Below are positions 1 through 5,388 of a stretch of 15,099 nucleotides of DNA, one piece after another. Location of the stretch: positions 1 to 15,099 of the forward strand of contig JAEVZE010000028.1 of the NCBI GenBank assembly GCA_023392395.1, written 5' to 3'. The notes below the pieces were generated by a model that was not told the origin of the DNA, did no database searches, and saw only the letters and a list, made by a program, of their open reading frames with translations. Numbering within the stretch: the first letter of the stretch is position 1; each line of letters opens with the position of its first letter. This DNA is from Bacillota bacterium (GTDB taxonomy: Bacteria > Bacillota > Clostridia > Christensenellales > Aristaeellaceae). The translations under genes were made by a program, and so were the position numbers.

Positions 1-647
1 GGCACCACGTCGGCCACCGTGCCCAGCGCCGCCAGGTCGATGAACTGGAAAGCCAGGTCACCGTCCAGCGTCTGGCACAGCTTGAACGCGACGCCCGCGC
101 CGCAAAGGTTGGGATGGGGGTAGCCCAGCAGCGGATTGAGCACCACGCAGTCCGGAAGCGCCTCGCCTGGGCGGTGGTGGTCGGTAACGATGGGATCCAG
201 CCCCAGTTCCTTGGCCAGCGCGATTTCCCGCACTGCGGTGATGCCACAGTCCACGGTGATCATCAGCGCGCCATCCCCGTCCGATGCGATCTTGCGGATG
301 GCCGCCTCGTTGAGCCCGTAGCCCTCCCGGTGGCGGGAGGGGATGTAGTACCGCGTGCGAACGCCGAAGGCTTCCAGGAAGCCGGTCAGGAGGGCTGTCG
401 CGGTTACGCCGTCCACGTCGTAATCTCCGTAGACCACGACCGCGCGTCCAGTCTCTCGGGCGCGGACAATCCGCTGCGCCGCCTCCCGCATGCCCGGCAT
501 CTGAAACGGGTCACCCATCTGATCACGGGAAGGGTGCAAAAACGCCTGCGCCGCCGCCGGGCTTTCGAACCCGCGGGCGCGCAGAAGCCGGTCGATCTGG
601 CTGGGGCCTTCCGGGAGAAAATCGCATCTTGGAACCCACTTGAGCAT
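1..647 (-). CDS. recJ: Single-stranded-DNA-specific exonuclease RecJ, N-terminal part (runs off left edge)
   Basis: 215 complete codons are visible; the 3' part lies outside the window. RecJ is a cytoplasmic 5'-3' ssDNA exonuclease of the DHH phosphoesterase superfamily, acting in recombination, mismatch and base-excision repair. Seen in the sequence: DHH motif I as GDYDVDG (residues 74-80), the TVDCG aspartate motif (131-135), TDHH (155-158), and downstream NPLLGYPHPNLCGAGVAFKL and IDLAALGTVADVV, which are typical RecJ core segments. The ATG at 645-647 is preceded by GGAGG five bases upstream. No promoter is obvious directly upstream. The nearest good one on this strand is at 1062-1091, which would give a leader of about 400 nt containing repeat copy 1. 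Identification is secure from the motif order; the symbol rests on family recognition. Confidence 0.93.
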   Translation of the reverse strand, partial: MLKWVPRCDFLPEGPSQIDRLLRARGFESPAAAQAFLHPSRDQMGDPFQMPGMREAAQRIVRARETGRAVVVYGDYDVDGVTATALLTGFLEAFGVRTRYYIPSRHREGYGLNEAAIRKIASDGDGALMITVDCGITAVREIALAKELGLDPIVTDHHRPGEALPDCVVLNPLLGYPHPNLCGAGVAFKLCQTLDGDLAFQFIDLAALGTVADVV

Positions 648-716
648 GCCGTCCTCCGTAACCCTGCAAAACTGGAACAGGAATGAGCCGTATCGTCGCC
701 CGGTCAGGGCTTTGTT

Positions 717-1043
717 CGTTTCCGGCGACCTAAGTAACCGCTGATTTATTCGGCGGCGGGATTGCCGGTCGCCTTTCCGCCCCCACTTTGTCGCTCATCC
801 AGTCGCCGTAGCGCTGCTACGGCTCCCTTCTGGCTCCGTGTGGGGACGAAAAATCGCCTTGGCACTCCACCACCTCATTAAATCATCGCTTACCTAAAGC
901 GCTGGGAACGTGTTTCACCCACCAGGTCGCATTCTGGTGGGTGAAACAATCCCTCAGAGAACCGCCCAGAAGTTCCTGAGAATTTCAGGTTCGCGCAGCC
1001 TTTTTCTTTCGCGCCCAGAAGCCGCGTTGCGGATTCTGGGCGC
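717..1043 (-). repeat. Four-hairpin D-A-B-C element, copy 1 (split by an insertion)
   Basis: Read on the minus strand, the order is D (1011-1043), A (959-992), B (912-947), C (arms 900-910 and 717-727). D has a perfect 10-bp outer stem, a 1x1 mismatch, an inner stem CCGC/GCGG and a 3-nt loop. A has outer stem GAACC/GGTTC, an asymmetric internal loop (t opposite tgggc) and a 7-bp inner stem with one mismatch. B is a perfect 14-bp stem with an 8-nt loop. The two arms of C still pair over 11 bp with two G-T wobbles, but are separated by a 164-bp insertion. Without the insertion the copy would be 163 bp, matching the others. Confidence 0.85.
732..895. mobile_element. MITE-like near-palindromic insertion inside hairpin C of copy 1
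   Basis: A 164-bp segment with 17-bp imperfect terminal inverted repeats (732-748 and 879-895, 14 of 17 positions matching, shared core TGATTTA). The two halves resemble each other's reverse complement along most of their length, meeting at a perfect 8-bp central hairpin (GCCGTAGC / GCTACGGC) around 812-830. A 6-bp direct repeat ACCTAA occurs at 728-733 and 892-897 and may be a target duplication, although it overlaps the inverted-repeat ends, so the exact borders are uncertain. There is no coding capacity; it would need a transposase in trans. Removing it restores a hairpin like C in the other copies. Confidence 0.75.
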
Positions 1044-1061
1044 ACTTTGGCCTGTAGGCCA

Positions 1062-1091
1062 ATTATACAATGACTCAACAAATTTCGTCAA
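1062..1091 (-). promoter_or_regulatory. Sigma-A-type promoter reading into repeat copy 1 and recJ
   Basis: On the minus strand TTGACG (1086-1091) and TATAAT (1062-1067) are separated by 18 bp. Transcription would start near 1055, after the stop codon of the Cys-rich gene, and run through the D-A-B-C element toward recJ. A small perfect hairpin (TTGGCC/GGCCAA, 1047-1062) overlaps the expected start. Five of six -35 and six of six -10 positions match the consensus. Confidence 0.6.
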
Positions 1092-1113
1092 CCTTGCCAG
1101 GGCATCCGCAGGG

Positions 1114-1905
1114 TCAGTCTTCCGCCTCGCAGCTTGGCGTGCCCATGCACTCGACATCGGCGTCGCCGGGGTGGGCGTCCATATTGAAGGTGATGGGTAC
1201 CGAAACGCACATCATCTGCGAGACGATGAACGTGCACTTGTGGCCGTCAGGCTCGGGCCGCTCGCACACAGGATGGAACGCCGGCGCGCCGCAGCACCAG
1301 GTGGTCGCCTCGCCCACACGCACGTAGGGGGCCAGCGTGATGGGAACGCTGACGCGGGCGCGCTGGTGCACGATGCGCGAGCAGTTCTCATCCATGCAGC
1401 AGGAGGGGCCGCAAAGCGACAGTACATTTCGGGCCACACCCGAGCCGTAGACGCACAGCGGCTCCGGTCCGACGCGGTAGGGGCTGGTCAGTTCAAAGGC
1501 GACGTCCATCTCGCCGCGCACCTTGTCCAGAGAGAAGTGGAACTTGAGGCCGGAACAGCCGGTGTTGGGATCGGGGCGGTCGGGACGCACCAGCGTGACG
1601 TTTTCGCCCAGAATGACCGTCTCCGGCATGCCGTTTCGGGTCACGGTGATCGCACCCAGCTGATTTTCGGTAATTTCCTCGCACAGGCCGACCATGAAGT
1701 AGGAGAGGTTGACGTAGCAGAATTCCTCCGTGCCCATCGCACGGACGTGGTATGAGAAACGCTGCCTCTGGCCGGGCGTGGGTTCAAGCACCGAGTCCAT
1801 GAGGTTGAGCGAGAATTCAAATGGCAGGATGCGGCTCCCCGGCACACTGGAGTAGTCCACCGAGATATTGCAGGCAAGCCGTTCTGCATCCGGATGTTTT
1901 GTCAT
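1114..1905 (-). CDS. Cysteine-rich protein of unknown function
   Basis: 263 residues. The ATG at 1903-1905 is chosen because AAAGGA lies nine bases upstream; the open frame continues further but only as antisense of the serpin gene. No signal peptide or membrane segment is seen. There are 16 cysteines, concentrated in the C-terminal half (151-259), with CxxxCC (165-170), CC (204-205) and a duplicated motif VSVPIT (185-190 and 234-239), suggesting a disulfide- or metal-stabilised beta fold with two related halves. The segment LCVYGSG...LSLCGPSCC recalls Cys-rich proteins of spore-forming Clostridia, but I cannot place it in a named family, and a spore-coat role is only a guess. It is divergent from the serpin gene (171 bp gap). 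The 3' gap holds a promoter and repeat copy 1. Confidence 0.72.
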   Translation of the reverse strand: MTKHPDAERLACNISVDYSSVPGSRILPFEFSLNLMDSVLEPTPGQRQRFSYHVRAMGTEEFCYVNLSYFMVGLCEEITENQLGAITVTRNGMPETVILGENVTLVRPDRPDPNTGCSGLKFHFSLDKVRGEMDVAFELTSPYRVGPEPLCVYGSGVARNVLSLCGPSCCMDENCSRIVHQRARVSVPITLAPYVRVGEATTWCCGAPAFHPVCERPEPDGHKCTFIVSQMMCVSVPITFNMDAHPGDADVECMGTPSCEAED

Positions 1906-1965
1906 GGCGCATTGTCCTTTCGGCGGTTTGTCCCGGGAGCTGGCGCGGCCGTTTGGGCGTTCCCC

Positions 1966-1987
1966 GCGCCGCCGTATCATGCGGCGC
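1966..1987. repeat. Perfect short inverted repeat between divergent genes
   Basis: A 7-bp perfect inverted repeat (GCGCCGC / GCGGCGC) with an 8-nt spacer lies in the 171-bp gap between the divergent Cys-rich and serpin genes. It could be an operator or a leader hairpin of either gene. I see no convincing -35/-10 pair in this gap on either strand. Confidence 0.35.
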
Positions 1988-2076
1988 TCCCAGGCCATCC
2001 TATGCGTTGGTAGGAAACTTTTGTGAATCCGTTCCCGTCCAATCGTCAGAAAGTGCAAGGAAAGGAAGTGTGTGTA

Positions 2077-3183
2077 TTGAAGCGACTTCTGGCCGCCGTA
2101 TTGACGCTCCTGGTGTGCGCCGCGCCCGTGGCGCAGGCTTCGGAGATTGACCTGCTCCAAACCCTCTACCGGGAGAAGGGGCAGACGATCGTGTCCCCCT
2201 TGAGCCTGAATCTGGCGCTGATGATGGCCGCGGAGGGTGCCAAAGGCGAGACCCGCGCGCAGCTGCTCGCCGCCGCGGGGCTGACCGAGGACACCCTTTT
2301 GCAGTTTACGCAGCAGGCAATGGCGCTGACCGGAAGCGGCGTCTCCATCGCCAACGCCGCCTTCGTCAAGGAGAATCTGAAGGTGCTGGAGGCTTACGAC
2401 GCCGCGCTTCGCGACCGCTACCAGGCGGAGCGCTTTTCCATCGATAGTTCGGACGTAAACGACAAGGTGAACGCCTGGGTGAAGGAAAAGACGGGCGGGC
2501 TGATCGAGAAGCTTCTGGATCAGCCGCCGGACCCGAACCTGATGATGATGTTGGTCAACGCGCTGGCGCTCAAGGCCGACTGGAGCGAACCGTTCGAGGC
2601 CGAGGCCACCTATCAGCAGCCCTTCCACGCGGCGGACGGCGACGTAGACGCGGACTTCATGCACCAGACTTCTGACCTTCTCTATACACAGCAGGACGGC
2701 ATGAAGGCCGTGCGGTTGCCCTACCAGGATTCCACGCTGAGCCTGACGGTCATTCTGCCCGACCAGGACATCTTGACCGCGCTGGACAAGCTTGCAAAGA
2801 CGCCGGTCGACTGGAACAAGGCCTTTGGAGAAACGACCAATGTGGCCCTGTCGCTGCCTAAGCTGTCCTTAGAGGACACCCTGCCGCTGATCGACTGCCT
2901 CAAGGCGCTGGGCGTGCAGGACGCCTTTGACGAACGGGCCGACTTCTCCGGTATCGATGGAGAAGAGGATCTGTACATCAGTTCGGTGCTGCAGAAAACG
3001 CGGCTTGACATCGACGAAAAAGGCACTACCGCCGCCGCTGCCACATCGATTGGCATGTCCGCCAAGGCCATGCCGATGGAGGAGCGGCCCATTGAGTTCA
3101 CCGTCGATAAGCCCTACATCCTCCTCCTCACCGACAGCGAAACCGGCATCACCCTGTTCGCCGCCGCCATCGACAAGCCGTAG
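2077..3183 (+). CDS. Secreted serpin (serine/cysteine protease inhibitor)
   Basis: 368 residues, a usual serpin length. The TTG start at 2077 is chosen because GGAAAGGAAG ends nine bases upstream and the product then begins with a clean signal peptide (KRLLAAVLTLLVCAAPVAQA, likely cut before SE); a GTG at 2023 would put that RBS inside the gene. Serpin landmarks: SPLSLNLALMMAAEGAKGET near the N-terminus, VNALALKADWSEPF, the hinge EKGTTAAAAT (314-323) with the small residues required for loop insertion, and the C-terminal DKPYILLLTD. Counting P17 from E314 puts P1 at Lys330, predicting an inhibitor of trypsin-like or Lys/Arg-specific cysteine proteases. Family knowledge: serpins trap target proteases covalently by loop insertion. 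The intact hinge argues for an inhibitory member. Hairpin D of repeat copy 2 begins on the last base of the stop codon. Confidence 0.93.
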   Translation: MKRLLAAVLTLLVCAAPVAQASEIDLLQTLYREKGQTIVSPLSLNLALMMAAEGAKGETRAQLLAAAGLTEDTLLQFTQQAMALTGSGVSIANAAFVKENLKVLEAYDAALRDRYQAERFSIDSSDVNDKVNAWVKEKTGGLIEKLLDQPPDPNLMMMLVNALALKADWSEPFEAEATYQQPFHAADGDVDADFMHQTSDLLYTQQDGMKAVRLPYQDSTLSLTVILPDQDILTALDKLAKTPVDWNKAFGETTNVALSLPKLSLEDTLPLIDCLKALGVQDAFDERADFSGIDGEEDLYISSVLQKTRLDIDEKGTTAAAATSIGMSAKAMPMEERPIEFTVDKPYILLLTDSETGITLFAAAIDKP

Positions 3184-3350
3184 CGTAGAAAATCCGCTGC
3201 GCGGCTTTTCTACGCGAAAGGAAGCCTGCATGAGCCTGAAATCCTGCGGGATTTCCGGGCGGCTCCCTGACAAAAGGTACTGTTTCCTCCATCAGTGTAC
3301 GCACTGGTGGAGGAAACTTCATTCCCGGCGCACGGATCGCCGGGAATGAA
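3183..3350 (+). repeat. Four-hairpin D-A-B-C element, copy 2
   Basis: 168 bp in the sense of the serpin gene. D: 3183-3215, perfect 10-bp outer stem, 1x1 mismatch, CCGC/GCGG inner stem, 3-nt loop. A: 3232-3265, outer stem GAGCC/GGCTC, internal loop t opposite cgggc, perfect inner stem GAAATCC/GGATTTC, loop tgcg. B: 3282-3317, 14-bp stem with one wobble and an 8-nt loop tgtacgca. C: 3318-3350, perfect 13-bp stem with a 7-nt loop. The D-A linker is purine-rich (GAAAGGAAG) and A is followed by CCTGAC. Confidence 0.88.
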
Positions 3351-3374
3351 TGAAAGAACAGGACAGGCGATCAG

Positions 3375-3405
3375 CCCCGCGCGCACTCGTCGCGGGGTGT
3401 TTTTT
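3375..3405 (+). terminator. Rho-independent terminator before the sigma factor gene
   Basis: Perfect 7-bp GC stem CCCCGCG / CGCGGGG (3375-3381, 3391-3397), a 9-nt loop, then GTG and a run of six T (3400-3405). It would end transcripts coming from the serpin gene after they have read through repeat copy 2, so the element is probably part of the serpin mRNA 3' region. Confidence 0.8.
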
Positions 3406-3465
3406 GAAAAATGTGAAAGGAATCTCCGCTCGCGCGTGTCCAATAAGCGAAAGGGGGGACGGGCT

Positions 3466-3981
3466 GTGGATACTACACGAGCGCCGGGGAAGGACGCGGC
3501 GGCGGAACTCGAGCGGCTGATGGACGCCTACGGATCGGGCATCCTCCGGCTGTGCTGCCTGTACCTGAAGGATGCGGCACTGGCGGAGGACGCGGCGCAG
3601 GAGACGTTCATCCGGGCCTACCGGGGGCTCGATGGCTTCCGGGGGCAGGCGAGCGAGAAGACGTGGCTGACGCGCATCGCCATCAACGTGTGCAAGAACC
3701 TGCTCAGAAGCCCCTGGAGGCGGCTGATGGATTGGAGGGTTTTACCGGAACGGCTGCCGGAGCCGAGCTGCGCGCTGGAAGCGCAGGATGGCGATGTGCT
3801 GCGGGCGGTGACACGCCTTCCAGTCAAGTACCGCGAAGTGGTGCTGTTGTACTATTATCAGGAATTTTCAGTGCGGGAGATCGCGCTCATCGTAAACGTA
3901 CCGCAGGCAACAATCTCGACGCGACTTTCCAGGGCGCGCGCGAAACTCAAGGACGCGCTGAAGGGGTGGTGGATGGAATGA
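3466..3981 (+). CDS. ECF-family RNA polymerase sigma factor
   Basis: 171 residues, typical for ECF sigma factors. The GTG at 3466 has AAGGGGGG just upstream; another in-frame GTG at 3436 has no RBS. Region 2 spans roughly residues 15-80 (LMDAYGSGILRLCCLYLKDAALAEDAAQETF..., with the DAAQETFIRAY core-binding/-10 helix). Region 4 (about 110-168) has LPVKYREVVLLYYYQEFSVREIALIVNVPQATISTRLSRARAKL, a clear -35-binding helix-turn-helix. There is no extra C-terminal domain. It overlaps the next gene by ATGA, the usual arrangement with a cognate membrane anti-sigma factor that holds it inactive until a cell-surface signal. Its regulon cannot be read from this window. A possible self-recognised promoter is discussed in the findings. 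Confidence 0.93.
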   Translation: MDTTRAPGKDAAAELERLMDAYGSGILRLCCLYLKDAALAEDAAQETFIRAYRGLDGFRGQASEKTWLTRIAINVCKNLLRSPWRRLMDWRVLPERLPEPSCALEAQDGDVLRAVTRLPVKYREVVLLYYYQEFSVREIALIVNVPQATISTRLSRARAKLKDALKGWWME

Positions 3982-5276
3982 AGGATCTGAGAGAGAGCCT
4001 CGATCGCTCACTGTCCGGCGTGGAATTCCGCCCGGAACTGAGGCGGCGTGTGCGGGAAGCGGTACGCCCAGAAGCTGGGAAGGGTGCGATGATGCGGCGA
4101 AAGATGTCCGCTGCGCTGATGCTGGCGCTGATCGCGGTGCTGATTCTGGCGGCTGTGGCGGTTGCGGCGGTGATCACCAGGGGATTCGGGTGGTTTGCCA
4201 CGCAGTACGATGGCGCGGATGCGTACAACCTGAGTGAACTGGGCAGAAGGGCGGAGGATATCGTTGCGCGGCAGTCCGTATCCAAGGAAAATGGAAGCGG
4301 GGAGGCGTTTCGCTTTGAGGTTCTGCAAGGGTATTACGACGGCAGCAGGGCCGATGTGGCGTACAACATGGAAATCGTAGACCGTTCGGCGGATACGTCC
4401 TGGCGGCCGACAGCGGACGATGTGTCGAAAATGATCCGCTATGGAGACAGCGCCAGTAGTTCCTTTGTGAATGGGTTTGAAGCGCTGAACGGGGAATTCC
4501 GGCGGAGCCATGAAGAGGGAACGGCCATCGGCGTTCACATTCATGATTACCTCTTGAGCGACGGCGCGTATTTGACGGACGGAACCCGCCTGGAGTGGGA
4601 GAATGGCAACGAGACGTGGAAAGGAAACGTGATGACCGGCTACAGGGGTTTTGATTCGCTGCCCGAGGAGGCGCGAAACAGGGATTCCGTTCGGATTATA
4701 TTCCAGGTTAGGGAATACGACGGCTATTACTACCAGGATGAGACGGGCAGCCGGTACTATATGGGCCAGGAAGGGCGCACGGTCGAACTCGCCCCCGTTG
4801 CACTGATCCGGGGAGAGGGGGGCACGAAGGCCGTCCAGGGGACGAAGGATTTTGGAACCTACACGATCTGGGCGATGGCATCCGTTTCCCCCGTCGGCGT
4901 TCAGGCGACCGTCTGGCAGAAGTTGCCGGAGGCATGGATCACCGCGGACGTCTGGAAGCGGGATGGCGACCTGGCGAAGACGGATTACGTGAATGACTAT
5001 CTCCTGCTTGCGGACGGTGCGCGCCTTGAAGGCCACCTGATCAGTGAGGGATACGCAAGCGCCATGGCTGCCGTAAAAAGTATCGGTGAGGAAGGCGTGC
5101 GAAGGAGTATACCGGATGTTTTCAGGAAGGAAGCGCTCGAGAAGCTGTACAGGATTCGGTTGGAGTATCAGGGCGTTCCAGAGGGCGCGAAGGAGCTGCG
5201 CCTGCGACCGGTGTATTCCATCAGCGGCGAACACCCGGACGAAGACTTGGTGCTGACAATCCCGGACCAGCCATAA
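3978..5276 (+). CDS. Membrane-anchored putative anti-sigma factor with large extracytoplasmic domain
   Basis: 432 residues, starting at the ATG that overlaps the sigma factor stop (ATGA, 3978-3981). Residues 1-40 form a short charged cytoplasmic segment (MKDLRESLDRSLSGVEFRPELRRRV...), which would bind the sigma factor. One membrane helix follows (about 43-66, ALMLALIAVLILAAVAVAAV). The remaining roughly 360 residues lie outside the membrane and are rich in acidic, Tyr and Trp residues with beta-strand character. No zinc-binding HxxxCxxC motif is visible, so it is not a ZAS-type anti-sigma. The layout resembles Clostridia anti-sigma proteins with a DUF4179-like domain, but I assign that only tentatively. 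Function as sigma regulator is inferred from translational coupling and topology. A strong terminator follows six bases after the stop. Confidence 0.75.
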   Translation: MKDLRESLDRSLSGVEFRPELRRRVREAVRPEAGKGAMMRRKMSAALMLALIAVLILAAVAVAAVITRGFGWFATQYDGADAYNLSELGRRAEDIVARQSVSKENGSGEAFRFEVLQGYYDGSRADVAYNMEIVDRSADTSWRPTADDVSKMIRYGDSASSSFVNGFEALNGEFRRSHEEGTAIGVHIHDYLLSDGAYLTDGTRLEWENGNETWKGNVMTGYRGFDSLPEEARNRDSVRIIFQVREYDGYYYQDETGSRYYMGQEGRTVELAPVALIRGEGGTKAVQGTKDFGTYTIWAMASVSPVGVQATVWQKLPEAWITADVWKRDGDLAKTDYVNDYLLLADGARLEGHLISEGYASAMAAVKSIGEEGVRRSIPDVFRKEALEKLYRIRLEYQGVPEGAKELRLRPVYSISGEHPDEDLVLTIPDQP

Positions 5277-5281
5277 CCCAA

Positions 5282-5315
5282 AGCGCCCGCCTGCACTGCA
5301 GACGGGCGCTTTTGA
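5282..5315 (+). terminator. Rho-independent terminator after the sigma/anti-sigma operon
   Basis: AGCGCCCG (5282-5289) pairs with CGGGCGCT (5303-5310). The arms continue into a smaller CTGCA/TGCAG stem with one mismatch. A T-rich tail (tttgatttgttttt) follows on the plus strand. The convergent EF-G-like gene ends at 5389. Confidence 0.85.
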
Positions 5316-5337
5316 TTTGTTTTTGAGGGGAGTCCAG

Positions 5338-5379
5338 AGGGATTCAATCCCTTTGGCGGGGTCCGGGGTGGAGCCCCGG
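5338..5379. repeat. GC-rich double-hairpin intergenic repeat
   Basis: Two adjacent hairpins, AGGGA/TCCCT (5338-5352) and CCGGGG/CCCCGG (5363-5379), joined by TTTGGCGGGGT, lie between the convergent anti-sigma and EF-G-like genes. This arrangement looks like a dispersed intergenic sequence I associate with Clostridia genomes, from memory only. It lacks a T-run, so it is not a classical terminator. Confidence 0.45.
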
Positions 5380-5388
5380 CGTTCCCAC

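Noticed and set aside
890..1081. 63-codon minus-strand frame across repeat copy 1
   Set aside because: It translates the hairpin element itself, and its start lies upstream of the predicted promoter start. Similar short peptides (EPEIL..F, LKS.GISG) appear in other copies only because hairpin A is repeated.
2077..2142. Lipoprotein signal in the serpin (LLVC)
   Set aside because: The residue before Cys is Val, not Gly/Ala/Ser, and an ordinary cleavage site AQA follows.
1906..2664. Upstream extension of the Cys-rich reading frame (516 codons in total)
   Set aside because: The extra part is antisense to the serpin gene and Arg/Gln/Gly-rich; a good RBS precedes the internal ATG at 1905.
3183..3215. 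Hairpin D of copy 2 as the intrinsic terminator of the serpin gene
   Set aside because: The run of four T lies inside the stem, not after it, and D in the other copies has no U-run; the true terminator is at 3375-3405.
3183..3350. Integron attC sites as explanation of the hairpins
   Set aside because: There are four hairpins per unit, no conserved RYYYAAC/GTTRRRY ends, no integrase, and the copies occur in both orientations.
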